Assembly (NCBI RefSeq): GCF_014207135.1
Contig: NZ_JACHCC010000011.1
Span: 1-64,000 of the forward strand
Reading direction: 5' to 3'
Source: Pedobacter cryoconitis
Lineage (GTDB): Bacteria > Bacteroidota > Bacteroidia > Sphingobacteriales > Sphingobacteriaceae
Length of the DNA stretch: 64,000 bases
The translations under genes and the position numbers were made by a program. Below, piece by piece: positions 7,893-16,874 of this stretch (position 1 is the stretch's first letter; every line of letters begins with the position of its first letter). The notes beneath the pieces are model-generated. The model was not told where the DNA came from, did no database searches, and was given only the letters and a program-made list of their open reading frames with translations.

Positions 7893-10262
7893 ATGAATAA
7901 AACTTTTACCGCCATGCTCCTGCTCTGCTGCTCTTCAGTGCAGGTTTCTCTGGCCCAGAACATTCAAAACAATCCGGGCAGTAACCACGGAAATAAATTT
8001 GAACAGTTAGGGACCATTATCCCGACACCTAACGAGCAAAGGACAGCAAGTGGTGCACCAGGAGTAAAATACTGGCAGCAGCGCGCGGATTATGACATCA
8101 AATGCAGCCTCGATGAAAAGCAGCTTGAGCTTACAGGCGCAGAGAAGATAACTTACTTCAATAATTCGCCTGATGTGTTAACCTATATCTGGTTACAGCT
8201 CGATGAAAATGAGCATAACAACCTGCGCAATGCGAATTATCAAAACAGTACAAAAATTCCTGAATTCACTACTACCAGAGCACTGGATCAAATGGCATTT
8301 GATCAGCCTGATAACGGTAAAGGGGTTTCTGTCCTGAAGATTACGGATGCATTGGGTAAAGAATTAAAATATACGATCAACAAAACGATGATGCGTGTAG
8401 AAATACCTGCACCATTAAAATCAGGTCAGCAGTTTGTATTTAATGTAACCTGGAAATATAAAATTACCGACAGAATAGCTGGTGGCGGACGTGGTGGATA
8501 TGAATTCTTCCCTGAAGATGGAAATTACCTGTTTACCATGACACAATGGTACCCGAGATTATGTGTTTACAGTGATTTCCAGGGCTGGCAGAACCACCAG
8601 TTTACCGGAAGAGGTGAATTTGCACTGACTTTTGGAAATTTCAAAGTACAGATGACTGTTCCTGCAGATCATACGGTGGGTGGAACCGGTGAGTGTATTA
8701 ATTACAGCGCCGTACTATCCCCTGCTGCCCTGGCCAGATATAATAAGGCAAAGACTGCCACAGAGCCTGTTGAAATTGTAACTTTAGACGAAGCTAAAAA
8801 AGCAGAGACCACTAAAAGTACTGCAACCAAAACCTGGGTGTTCAAAGCCGATAATGTCCGTGATTTTGCCTGGACTTCATCCAGAAAATTTGTCTGGGAT
8901 GCAATGGCCCAGAAAGTAGAAGATAAATCGGTAATGTGTATGAGTTTCTATGGTAAGGAAGCCTATAATTTATACAGACCTTATTCTACCAAAGCGGTAG
9001 CCCATACAGTTAAAACCTATTCACATTTCACTTTCCCTTATCCATACCCTGTCGCACAAAGCGTTGAGGCAGCTAATGGGATGGAATACCCGATGATCTG
9101 TTTTAACTACGGCAGGACAGAAAAAGATGGCACCTATAGTGAAAGTGCTAAAAATGGTATGCTGGGTGTAATTATCCATGAGGTAGGACATAACTTCTTC
9201 CCTATGATTGTCAATAGTGACGAACGTCAGTGGACCTGGATGGACGAAGGTTTGAACTCATTTCTGGAATACCTGACTGAAGAGCTTTGGGATAATAAAT
9301 TCCCTGTTAAAAAAGGGCCAGCCTATACGATCGTTGATTACATGAAATTACCTAAAGATCAGCTGGAACCAATTATGACCAACTCAGAAAATATTGAACG
9401 TTTTGGTCCTAATGCCTATTCCAAACCGTCTACAGCATTAAATATTCTGAGAGAGACTATCATGGGCAGAGAGCTTTTTGATTACGCGTTTAAAGAATAT
9501 GCTAAAAGATGGGCTTTTAAGCATCCTACGCCTGCTGATTTATTCAGAACGATGGAAGATGCCAGCGGAGAAGATCTGGACTGGTTCTGGAGAGGCTGGT
9601 TTTACAGTACCGATCCATGTGATATTGCTCTTGACGGGGTTAAATTTGCTAAAGCAGATGTAAACTCCAAAGTCCCTATTTCCAAAGTAAAAATGGTGAA
9701 ACTGGAAGCTCCGCAGGTCAACGCTTTTGATGACATTTCTAAGGTCAGAAACAGAGAAGACAAAAACATTAAATTTTATACTGATCAGGATAAATCAACA
9801 CAGGATTTTTACTGGAGATATGACCGTGGAATAGAGAAGTATAATGAAAAAGAGCAAAAACAGGAACTTCCTGTATTGTTTGAAGCATTATCCTCTGATG
9901 ATCAGGCCAAATATGCTGGTAAATTCTTTTATGAATTGTCCTTCAGTAACAAAGGTGGATTGATTATGCCGATCATCGTCGAATTCACTTACGCTGATGG
10001 TACAAAAAAAATCGACAGGATACCTGCCCAGATCTGGAGACACAATGAACAGCAGGTTTCTAAGTTCTATGTTCAGGATAAAGAAGTGACAGCCATCAGA
10101 CTTGATCCTATGCGCGAAACAGCTGATATTGACGAAAGCAATAACACCTGGGGTGGCAAAGCTGAAGTTTCCAAATTCCAGTTGTTTAAACAAAAATCTA
10201 CTGCTGCACGTGGCCAGTCAATGGGTGTTAATCCGATGCAAAGCGCAAAAGGCATTCAGTAA
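7893..10262 (+). CDS. Secreted M1-family zinc metallopeptidase
   Basis: A 789-aa aminopeptidase-type protease with signal peptide MNKTFTAMLLLCCSSVQVSLAQ. The zinc motif HEVGHN starts at His429, with the second Glu at Glu452 in WMDEGLN, giving HExxH-x18-E exactly as in M1 enzymes. The N-terminal beta domain (about residues 50-290) includes the LTGAEKITYFNNSP segment seen in Bacteroidota members. The C-terminal 200 residues are Bacteroidota-specific sequence without a catalytic motif. The canonical GxMEN substrate-binding motif appears as GMEYP, as in other gluzincins of this subgroup. A terminator follows at 10281. The likely role is periplasmic peptide degradation; the exact specificity is unknown. 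Confidence 0.93.
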   Translation: MNKTFTAMLLLCCSSVQVSLAQNIQNNPGSNHGNKFEQLGTIIPTPNEQRTASGAPGVKYWQQRADYDIKCSLDEKQLELTGAEKITYFNNSPDVLTYIWLQLDENEHNNLRNANYQNSTKIPEFTTTRALDQMAFDQPDNGKGVSVLKITDALGKELKYTINKTMMRVEIPAPLKSGQQFVFNVTWKYKITDRIAGGGRGGYEFFPEDGNYLFTMTQWYPRLCVYSDFQGWQNHQFTGRGEFALTFGNFKVQMTVPADHTVGGTGECINYSAVLSPAALARYNKAKTATEPVEIVTLDEAKKAETTKSTATKTWVFKADNVRDFAWTSSRKFVWDAMAQKVEDKSVMCMSFYGKEAYNLYRPYSTKAVAHTVKTYSHFTFPYPYPVAQSVEAANGMEYPMICFNYGRTEKDGTYSESAKNGMLGVIIHEVGHNFFPMIVNSDERQWTWMDEGLNSFLEYLTEELWDNKFPVKKGPAYTIVDYMKLPKDQLEPIMTNSENIERFGPNAYSKPSTALNILRETIMGRELFDYAFKEYAKRWAFKHPTPADLFRTMEDASGEDLDWFWRGWFYSTDPCDIALDGVKFAKADVNSKVPISKVKMVKLEAPQVNAFDDISKVRNREDKNIKFYTDQDKSTQDFYWRYDRGIEKYNEKEQKQELPVLFEALSSDDQAKYAGKFFYELSFSNKGGLIMPIIVEFTYADGTKKIDRIPAQIWRHNEQQVSKFYVQDKEVTAIRLDPMRETADIDESNNTWGGKAEVSKFQLFKQKSTAARGQSMGVNPMQSAKGIQ

Positions 10263-10280
10263 ATTATAAATTATGACATG

Positions 10281-10318
10281 AACCTGCCCGAATGTTTATC
10301 ATTCAGGCAGGTTTTTTT
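10281..10318 (+). terminator. Intrinsic terminator after the M1 peptidase gene
   Basis: A 14-base inverted repeat with one mismatch (10281-10294 and 10300-10313, loop TTTAT) is followed by seven T. It lies 18 bases after the peptidase stop codon. It also decides the start of the next gene, because an upstream in-frame ATG at 10292 would lie inside the stem. Confidence 0.88.
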
Positions 10319-10336
10319 GTAATTTTACAGTCTATC

Positions 10337-10969
10337 ATGCGTAAACTACTGATCTGTATATGTACTGCTGTCCTGTTTTCAGTAAACACCCGGGCACAGG
10401 AAAACATCAAATTAAAAGCCGGGGATCTCATTTTTCAGAATCTCGATTGCGGTCCGCTCTGCGACGCTATCAATGCCGTTACACAGGGCTATCAGGGTAA
10501 TAAATTTAGTCATATGGGAATGGTCCTGCTTAGAAATGATAGTACACTAGTCATTGAAGCATCGGGCAAAAATGTTCACCTGACCCCTCTCAAAGTATTT
10601 TTAGCCAAGTCCAGCCATCCGCATTACCTGGGAAGACTGAAACCAGCTTATCAAAAACTGATTCCTTCGGCCTTATCATTTGCGATGCAGCAGATGGGTG
10701 TTCCCTATGACGATGAGTACTTATATAATAATGGAAAATATTACTGTTCCGAGTTAATTTACGATGCTTTTAAAGCTGCTAATCATGATCAGCCGTTCTT
10801 TCAGTTATTTCCGATGACTTATAAGGAACCAGGTTCAGGAGCCTTTTTCCCGGTATGGAAAGCCTATTTTGATAACTTAAAAATGGACGTTCCTGAAGGC
10901 AAACCAGGTTGTAATCCCGGAGGCATATCTTTATCTGATAAAATTGATATTCTGGGGCAATATAAGTAA
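10337..10969 (+). CDS. YiiX/YebB-like NlpC/P60-superfamily cysteine hydrolase, secreted
   Basis: From the ATG at 10337 the 210-aa product begins with a clear signal peptide, MRKLLICICTAVLFSVNTRAQ, which is why this start is preferred over the in-frame ATG at 10292 inside the terminator. The mature domain carries LKAGDLIFQNLDCGPLCDAI, FSHMGMVLL (His), and YYCSELIYDAF (the YCSEL catalytic Cys box of YiiX-like amidases). The cysteine and histidine arrangement is that of circularly permuted NlpC/P60 enzymes, which cleave peptide or acyl bonds in murein or lipids. The substrate here is unknown. It is probably a single-gene transcript. Confidence 0.82.
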   Translation: MRKLLICICTAVLFSVNTRAQENIKLKAGDLIFQNLDCGPLCDAINAVTQGYQGNKFSHMGMVLLRNDSTLVIEASGKNVHLTPLKVFLAKSSHPHYLGRLKPAYQKLIPSALSFAMQQMGVPYDDEYLYNNGKYYCSELIYDAFKAANHDQPFFQLFPMTYKEPGSGAFFPVWKAYFDNLKMDVPEGKPGCNPGGISLSDKIDILGQYK

Positions 10970-11175
10970 AGTCAATTGCTCCCAGAAAGTCATATAGATA
11001 TCAAATTAACCTCTAATTTCATCTTTAAAGTACATTTATTGGTTTTTTCATCAATTATGCCCGATAATTAGACATTCTTGTGCTGTTTCTGGTTTTATGT
11101 GGCTGGAAATTTGTTAATTTGAATCATCAAATATTGGTTTAAAGCTTAAAAAGCAATATTCATAAAAAAAGGATT

Positions 11176-11952
11176 ATGGCCGACAAAGAAAAAGAAAAAG
11201 AAAGTACCCATATCTTATCAATTGATATAGGTGGTACTGGTATCAAAGCATGCATCTTAACTGAAGATGGTGAATTATTTTCTGAGTACACTAAACTTCC
11301 AACACCAAAGAACTCTACTCCCGAAGCCGTTATTAACGTTATTCATGAATTAGTTGCTCCACTGGCGCCTTATGGTAAAATCGCAATGGGTTTTCCGGGG
11401 TATGTCAAATGTGGCGTTGTAGAAACAGCTCCTAATTTAGCAAAGAATAAATGGGCGGGCTATCCTCTTGCACAGCACATCAGTGATGTTTTAGGAAAAC
11501 CTGTCAGGTTAATTAATGATGCCGATCAGCAGGCACTTGGTATTATATCAGGCAAAGGCTTTGAGATCGTTCTTACTTTAGGTACTGGTTTCGGCACTTC
11601 ACTTACTTTTGATGGAGAACTACTTCCCCATCTTGAACTGGCCCATCTTCCTATCACCAAAAACAAAGATTACGACGATTACATTGGGGAGAAAGCCTTT
11701 CAGAAAGAAGGTGAAAAGAAATGGAATGAAAGATTAAAACGTATTATAGAAATTTATAAGACCGTTTTTAACTATGACCAGCTCTATCTTGGTGGTGGTA
11801 ATGCCAAATATATTACTATCGATTTAGATCATAATATCCATCTTGTTTCCAACAGAGATGGTATCAAAGGTGGCGCCAAATTATGGGCTGCTGAAGAAAA
11901 ATATCACGTTTTCACTACGTATCCAAAATCAAATACATCAAATGGAAAGTAA
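11176..11952 (+). CDS. ppgK: ROK-family sugar kinase, polyphosphate-glucokinase type
   Basis: This 258-aa protein should phosphorylate glucose to glucose 6-phosphate. It has the ROK phosphate motif LSIDIGGTGIKACI, the segment GFPGYVKCGVVETAPNL, the catalytic NDAD motif (LINDADQQALG) and LTLGTGFGTSL. It lacks the zinc-binding CxCGxxGC of ordinary ROK kinases, and the KxxKE-rich C-terminal helix and short length match polyphosphate glucokinases of actinobacteria; that phosphate-donor assignment is an inference. Its stop overlaps the start of gnd by 11 bases, so kinase and pentose-phosphate enzymes are translationally coupled. A polyphosphate kinase gene lies 10 kb away. Confidence 0.8.
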   Translation: MADKEKEKESTHILSIDIGGTGIKACILTEDGELFSEYTKLPTPKNSTPEAVINVIHELVAPLAPYGKIAMGFPGYVKCGVVETAPNLAKNKWAGYPLAQHISDVLGKPVRLINDADQQALGIISGKGFEIVLTLGTGFGTSLTFDGELLPHLELAHLPITKNKDYDDYIGEKAFQKEGEKKWNERLKRIIEIYKTVFNYDQLYLGGGNAKYITIDLDHNIHLVSNRDGIKGGAKLWAAEEKYHVFTTYPKSNTSNGK

Positions 11953-13357
11953 ATTCACATTAGGAATGATCGGCCTTGGTACAATGGGCCGCAATTTATT
12001 GTTGAACATGGCCGATAAAGGCTTTGCAGTTACAGGTTACGACAAGGATCCTAAGATGATCCAGAAACTTAAAGAAGATGGCGTAAAACACAACCTGACT
12101 GCTTACAGCTCATTAGAAGATTTTATTGGAAGCCTGGAATTGCCAAGAAGGATTATGCTTTTGGTTCCTGCAGGACCAATCGTTGACAGTGTAATCCAGG
12201 AATTAGTTCCTTTACTGGATAAAGGAGATATTATTATTGACAGCGGTAACTCACACTTTACAGATACTACTAAAAGAGCAGAAGACTTAGCTGCACAGGG
12301 AATCCATTTCTTCGGAATGGGAATTTCAGGTGGAGAAGAAGGTGCCCGTTTCGGTCCTAGTATTATGCCTGGTGGTGATAAAACTGCTTATGGCGATATG
12401 AAAGAGATCCTGGAAGCAGTTTCTGCAAAAGTAAAAGGTGATCCTTGTGTAGCTTATATCGGTCCGGGAGCTTCAGGACACTTTGTTAAAATGGTACATA
12501 ACGGGATAGAGTATGCCATGATGCAGTTGCTTGCAGAAGCATATGACATTATGAAAAATGCCCTGGAATATTCAAATGAAGAAATTCACGATGTATTTGA
12601 AAAATGGAACAATGGCCGTCTGCAGTCTTTCCTGTTAGAAGTAACCAAAGATATATTCGCCTTTAAAGATGAGAAAACAGGTGGTTACCTGGTAGATTAC
12701 ATTAAAGATGAAGCCAAATCCAAAGGTACAGGTAAATGGACATCTCAGGTCTCTATGGACTTACAGTTACCAATTCCTACGATTAACGAAGCAGTAAGTA
12801 CCAGAGATTTATCTAAATTCAAAAGTTTACGTGTTGCTTTATCAAAAACCTATGCACAGGGAAAACCAACTGTAGGAGATAAAGACAAATTTATTGTAGA
12901 GCTGGAACAAGCTTTATATTTTGCAGTGATCACTTCTTATGCACAGGGCCTTCATTTATTATGGCAAGCCTCTATTACTTATGAATATAACCTGAACTTA
13001 CATGAAATCGCGCAAATCTGGCGTGGTGGATGTATTATCAGAGCTGCATTCCTGGAAGATATCTACCAGGCTTACAAAAAACAACCAGATCTGGAACATC
13101 TTTATGCTGATGCTGGTGTAGCTAAAAAACTAGAAGAAATTCTTCCTGGTATGAGATCAGTAGTTAGCCATGCGGTATCAACCGGACTGGCTGTTCCTGC
13201 ATTTGCTTCTGCCCTGACCTATTTTGATTCGTTAAGAACAGAAAGAATGCCTTCTAACTTAATCCAGGCACAAAGAGACTTTTTTGGTGCACACTTATTT
13301 GAACGTACAGATGCAGAAGGAACATTTCATGCAATCTGGAATCCAGTAAAATCATAA
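11942..13357 (+). CDS. gnd: 6-phosphogluconate dehydrogenase, decarboxylating
   Basis: The enzyme converts 6-phosphogluconate to ribulose 5-phosphate, CO2 and NADPH. The chosen ATG at 11942 gives 471 aa, the normal length, and starts directly with the Rossmann dinucleotide motif (LGMIGLGTMGRNLLLNMADKG). The open frame extends 33 codons upstream, but only inside ppgK in another frame. Active-site segments are GISGGEEGARFGPSIMPGG and GASGHFVKMVHNGIEY, with Lys, His and Asn conserved. The C-terminal helical domain includes IWRGGCIIRAAFL. It is the second gene of the ppgK-gnd-zwf-pgl operon, 18 bases before zwf. Confidence 0.97.
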   Translation: MESKFTLGMIGLGTMGRNLLLNMADKGFAVTGYDKDPKMIQKLKEDGVKHNLTAYSSLEDFIGSLELPRRIMLLVPAGPIVDSVIQELVPLLDKGDIIIDSGNSHFTDTTKRAEDLAAQGIHFFGMGISGGEEGARFGPSIMPGGDKTAYGDMKEILEAVSAKVKGDPCVAYIGPGASGHFVKMVHNGIEYAMMQLLAEAYDIMKNALEYSNEEIHDVFEKWNNGRLQSFLLEVTKDIFAFKDEKTGGYLVDYIKDEAKSKGTGKWTSQVSMDLQLPIPTINEAVSTRDLSKFKSLRVALSKTYAQGKPTVGDKDKFIVELEQALYFAVITSYAQGLHLLWQASITYEYNLNLHEIAQIWRGGCIIRAAFLEDIYQAYKKQPDLEHLYADAGVAKKLEEILPGMRSVVSHAVSTGLAVPAFASALTYFDSLRTERMPSNLIQAQRDFFGAHLFERTDAEGTFHAIWNPVKS

Positions 13358-13375
13358 TATAAGAGATATAAACAG

Positions 13376-14890
13376 ATGAAAACAAGTCAATGTCTTAACC
13401 CAACCGTTTTTGTCATTTTTGGTGGCACAGGGGATTTAAATATGCGCAAACTTGCGCCAGCGATCTATAATCTGTATTCGGACGGCTTTATGCCTAAGGA
13501 TTATGCAATCATCGGCACTGCAAGAAGTAAACTTACTGATCAGCAGTTCCGGGATACCATTATGGAAGGGGTCAATTCATTCTCCCGTGCCGGAAAGGTA
13601 AAAAAAGATAAATGGGCCAGCTTTGCTGAGAACGTTTATTATAATCCTGTTGATGTATCTGCACCAGAAACCTTTCAGGACCTGAAAAACAGCATTGAAA
13701 AGCTTAAAGAAAAGTTTGGCCCTAAAACACAGGTAATTTATTATCTGGCTGTAGCGCCCAACCTGTTCCCGCTGATTGCAGAATGTATTGCTAAATATGA
13801 TCTTGCTGGAAATGAAGACAATTGCCGTATCGTAATTGAGAAACCATTTGGCCGCGATTTAGAAACTGCCAGAGCATTAAACAAACTGTTAACAGGTATC
13901 TTCACCGAGAAACAGATTTACAGAATAGACCATTACCTGGGCAAAGAAACCGTTCAGAACATCATGGCCTTCCGTTTTGCCAATTCTTTCCTGGAGCCGC
14001 TATGGAACCGTACTTATATTGATCATGTGCAGATCTCTGTAACTGAGCAATTGGGTGTCGGAGACCGCGGAGGTTACTATGATGGTGCAGGTGCTTTAAG
14101 AGATATGATACAAAACCATATTCTCCAGTTGCTTTGCTTAATCGGAATGGAAACGCCAATTAATTTTGATGCTGATGAAATCAGAAACAAAAAGGTTGAT
14201 GTACTGAAAGCAATGCGTCCTTTTGGACCTGATGATATCAGGTTGAGTACTGTCCGCGGACAATATTCCAAAGGATGGGTTGAAGGTAAAGAAGTTCCGG
14301 GATACAGATCTGAAAAAGATGTGGATGCACATTCCAATACTGAAACTTTTGCCGCTGCCAAATTCTTTGTAGATAACTGGCGCTGGCAGGGAATTCCATT
14401 TTATGTACGTACAGGAAAACGTTTATTCCAAACCTCTTCCCTGATTACAATACAGTTTAAGGATGTGCCTCACCAGGTTTTCCCAGCAGGGGTAACCGAA
14501 CACTGGCAGCAAAACAGACTGATCATCAGCATACAACCCGAAATGAGTATTCGTTTACAGGTTCAGGCTAAAAGACCAGGACTGGATATGGTCTTAAATC
14601 CTGTAGATATGGTTTTCGATTATAAAGGAACTTACAGTTCAGAAGCTCCTGAAGCTTATGAAACCTTGTTACTGGATGTAATGATTGCTGATCAGACACA
14701 ATTTATGCGTGCAGATCAGGTAGAAAGTGCCTGGGAATTATTAATGCCTGTAATCAATGCCTGGGAGAGTAAAACTTCCCTGAGTTTCCCTAACTACCCT
14801 GCAGATTCGTGGGGACCGGAAGATGCTGAGGCACTGATTGCCAGAGATGGTTTCCACTGGTTTACTTTACCATTAAAAAATAAGGATTAG
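13376..14890 (+). CDS. zwf: Glucose-6-phosphate 1-dehydrogenase
   Basis: A 504-aa enzyme that oxidises glucose 6-phosphate to 6-phosphogluconolactone and makes NAD(P)H. The N-terminal coenzyme motif is FGGTGDLNMRKLAPAIYNL, and the substrate-binding signature RIDHYLGKETVQN carries the active-site His and Lys. IEKPFGRDLETA and QNHILQLLCLIGME are further conserved blocks. The length is normal. It is separated from pgl by one base after the stop codon, so translation is coupled with the lactonase that uses its product. Confidence 0.97.
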   Translation: MKTSQCLNPTVFVIFGGTGDLNMRKLAPAIYNLYSDGFMPKDYAIIGTARSKLTDQQFRDTIMEGVNSFSRAGKVKKDKWASFAENVYYNPVDVSAPETFQDLKNSIEKLKEKFGPKTQVIYYLAVAPNLFPLIAECIAKYDLAGNEDNCRIVIEKPFGRDLETARALNKLLTGIFTEKQIYRIDHYLGKETVQNIMAFRFANSFLEPLWNRTYIDHVQISVTEQLGVGDRGGYYDGAGALRDMIQNHILQLLCLIGMETPINFDADEIRNKKVDVLKAMRPFGPDDIRLSTVRGQYSKGWVEGKEVPGYRSEKDVDAHSNTETFAAAKFFVDNWRWQGIPFYVRTGKRLFQTSSLITIQFKDVPHQVFPAGVTEHWQQNRLIISIQPEMSIRLQVQAKRPGLDMVLNPVDMVFDYKGTYSSEAPEAYETLLLDVMIADQTQFMRADQVESAWELLMPVINAWESKTSLSFPNYPADSWGPEDAEALIARDGFHWFTLPLKNKD

Positions 14891-14891
14891 T

Positions 14892-15617
14892 ATGAACTTA
14901 CTCATTTATAAAACAAAAAGTGAACTGCTGAATGACATGGCAGATTACATCATTGCAATCGCCGAAAAAGCTATTGCTGAAAGAGATTGTTTTAATTTTG
15001 TACTGACGGGAGGTAATTCTCCAAAAGAACTATACCAGATCCTGTCTACAACATACCGCGAGAAATTAGACTGGTCAAAAGTATATTTCTTTATTGGCGA
15101 TGAGCGTAATGTACCTCCGGGACATGAAAGTTATAATGGTCTGATGGCCAAGAAATCTATTCTGGATCCTTTAAACATTGTTGCTGACCATATCTTTTTT
15201 GTGGATACAACCCTGGCTCCTGAAAAAGCTGCCATTGAATATGCAAAAGCAATCTCAGCTCATTTTGATGGTGCTGACCTGGCTTTCGATCTTATTTTAT
15301 TAGGCATGGGCGATGATGGTCATACTGCTTCACTGTTCCCTGGTACTACAATTTTAGGTTCCAATGAAGTAGGTGTTGAGAGTGTTTATGTAGATAAATT
15401 GTCTACTTACAGAATCAGTTTCACAGCTCCCTTGATTAATAAGGCAAAAAACATTGCTTTCCTTGTCTTTGGTGAAGCTAAAGCTGATGCGCTTAAACAT
15501 GTTATCGAAGGTGATCCTAAAACTCCTGAAGTATATCCTTCACAGTTGATTGATCCGATTGATGGCAGCCTGACCTGGTTCCTGGACAGTGATGCTGCAC
15601 AATTACTGGACAACTAG
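14892..15617 (+). CDS. pgl: 6-phosphogluconolactonase
   Basis: The enzyme hydrolyses 6-phosphogluconolactone to 6-phosphogluconate, linking zwf and gnd. The 241-aa product is DevB-type Pgl, with LTGGNSPKELYQIL near the N-terminus, FIGDERNVPPGHESYNGLMA and the phosphate/active-site loop LGMGDDGHTASLFPG. The family is homologous to NagB, but the order of these blocks and the operon context settle the identity. It is the last gene of the operon; the terminator begins 19 bases after the stop codon. Confidence 0.95.
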   Translation: MNLLIYKTKSELLNDMADYIIAIAEKAIAERDCFNFVLTGGNSPKELYQILSTTYREKLDWSKVYFFIGDERNVPPGHESYNGLMAKKSILDPLNIVADHIFFVDTTLAPEKAAIEYAKAISAHFDGADLAFDLILLGMGDDGHTASLFPGTTILGSNEVGVESVYVDKLSTYRISFTAPLINKAKNIAFLVFGEAKADALKHVIEGDPKTPEVYPSQLIDPIDGSLTWFLDSDAAQLLDN

Positions 15618-15635
15618 TTTTTAAAACAGCTAATG

Positions 15636-15671
15636 GCCCTGTTTCGTCAATCCGGAACAGGGCTTTTTTTT
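15636..15671 (+). terminator. Intrinsic terminator of the pentose-phosphate operon
   Basis: An 11-base stem (15636-15646 with 15653-15663, one G-U pair, loop TCAATC) is followed by eight T. It cleanly separates the pentose-phosphate operon from the polyketide cluster that starts 70 bases later. Confidence 0.9.
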
Positions 15672-15713
15672 GCCCTTCAGCGAAGGTTAGATCCAAATGA
15701 ACAATTCGCCTGT

Positions 15714-15721
15714 TAGTTTTG
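15714..15721 (+). promoter_or_regulatory. Possible -7 element of the polyketide cluster promoter
   Basis: TAGTTTTG fits the Bacteroidota -7 consensus TAnnTTTG and ends 20 bases before the flavoprotein ATG, in the short gap after a terminator, where a promoter must lie. The -33 element is poor (TTAG, 23 bases upstream), so the call is tentative. Confidence 0.4.
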
Positions 15722-15741
15722 TTGTATAGTTAAATTCAGCT

Positions 15742-16872
15742 ATGCCATTTCAAACAGATATTCTTATTATTGGTGGCGGACTTGCTGGCTTAACTGCTGC
15801 GCTACATCTTCAACGGGCAGGACTACAGGTAACTGTGATCGAGAAAGAGACCTATCCCCATCATAAAGTCTGTGGCGAATATGTTTCGAATGAGGTTATG
15901 CCTTACCTGCAATGGCTAGGCGTTAATCCAAAGGAGCTGAACCCCACAACCATCTCCAGGTTTCAGTTTACTACCCTTTCGGAAAAAAGCATTTTCACTC
16001 CTCTTCCTCTTGGCGGTTTTGGCATCAGCAGGTTTAAGCTTGATCATTTTCTTTACGAAAGGTTCGTCACCCGGGGGGGGCTGGTAGTCCATGACAGTAT
16101 TGACCAGATTAGTTTCGAAAATGATTCTTTTACACTGTTCACCCTCCAGGGTTCACAGATTCGGGCCAGGTATGTTATCGGTGCTTATGGTAAAAGATCT
16201 TCCATTGATCATAAATTAAAAAGACCTTTTGTTCAGAAAAAATCACCATTTCTCGCTGTTAAGGCTCATTATAAAGGAGAGTTTGCCAATGACCTGGTGG
16301 CATTACATAATTTTAGTGGCGGCTATTGCGGGGTATCCAAAGTAGAAGATGATAAAATAAACATCTGTTATCTCACCGATTACAATAATTTTAAAACATA
16401 CAAAAACATCTCCACTTTCCAGGAGAAAGTGCTCTATCAGAACAAACACTTAAAGGATATTTTTGAAAACAGTCAACCCTTGTTTGAAGCACCTTTAACG
16501 ATCAGTCAGTTAGCATTCGGTGCAAAAGAAGTAGTCAAGGACCATATTCTGATGATCGGCGACACTGCCGGTCTGATTCATCCCCTTTGCGGAAATGGTA
16601 TGGCTATGGCTATTCATAGTGCACAGATTTGTGCAGAATTATTAATTGATGTTTTCCGCGGTGTTATTCAGAGTAGGGCCATACTGGAAAAACGCTATTT
16701 GATATCATGGGACTACCACTTTCAACAGAGACTATGGATGGGTAGTAATTTATCAGCCATTTTAAATAAAAAATACCTGGCCGATCTTTTAATTACCGGA
16801 ATGAGCCGTATACCTTTTATTTTCCCTATGCTGATCAGAAAAACGCACGGTCACATTATAACGGTTAAATAA
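15742..16872 (+). CDS. FAD-dependent oxidoreductase of the geranylgeranyl-reductase/PHBH type, polyketide cluster
   Basis: A 376-aa flavoprotein. The FAD-binding motif is ILIIGGGLAGLTAALHLQRAG, followed by the CGEYVS block (residues about 44-49) typical of the geranylgeranyl-reductase family, and the second FAD motif LMIGDTAGLIHPLCGNGMAM near residue 270. Members reduce isoprenoid double bonds or hydroxylate aromatic rings. With a type III PKS and methyltransferase in the same operon, ring hydroxylation (compare SrsC of Streptomyces) is the attractive role, but this is inference. The gene contains a run of eight G at 16073-16080, a possible slippage site. It is followed after two bases by the methyltransferase gene. 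Confidence 0.88.
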   Translation: MPFQTDILIIGGGLAGLTAALHLQRAGLQVTVIEKETYPHHKVCGEYVSNEVMPYLQWLGVNPKELNPTTISRFQFTTLSEKSIFTPLPLGGFGISRFKLDHFLYERFVTRGGLVVHDSIDQISFENDSFTLFTLQGSQIRARYVIGAYGKRSSIDHKLKRPFVQKKSPFLAVKAHYKGEFANDLVALHNFSGGYCGVSKVEDDKINICYLTDYNNFKTYKNISTFQEKVLYQNKHLKDIFENSQPLFEAPLTISQLAFGAKEVVKDHILMIGDTAGLIHPLCGNGMAMAIHSAQICAELLIDVFRGVIQSRAILEKRYLISWDYHFQQRLWMGSNLSAILNKKYLADLLITGMSRIPFIFPMLIRKTHGHIITVK

Positions 16873-16874
16873 TC

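Noticed and set aside
10292..10336. Upstream start for the YiiX-like gene
   Set aside because: It lies within the terminator stem of the M1 gene and would bury the signal peptide.
11843..11941. N-terminal extension of gnd
   Set aside because: It lies inside ppgK in another frame; the normal family start is the ATG at 11942.
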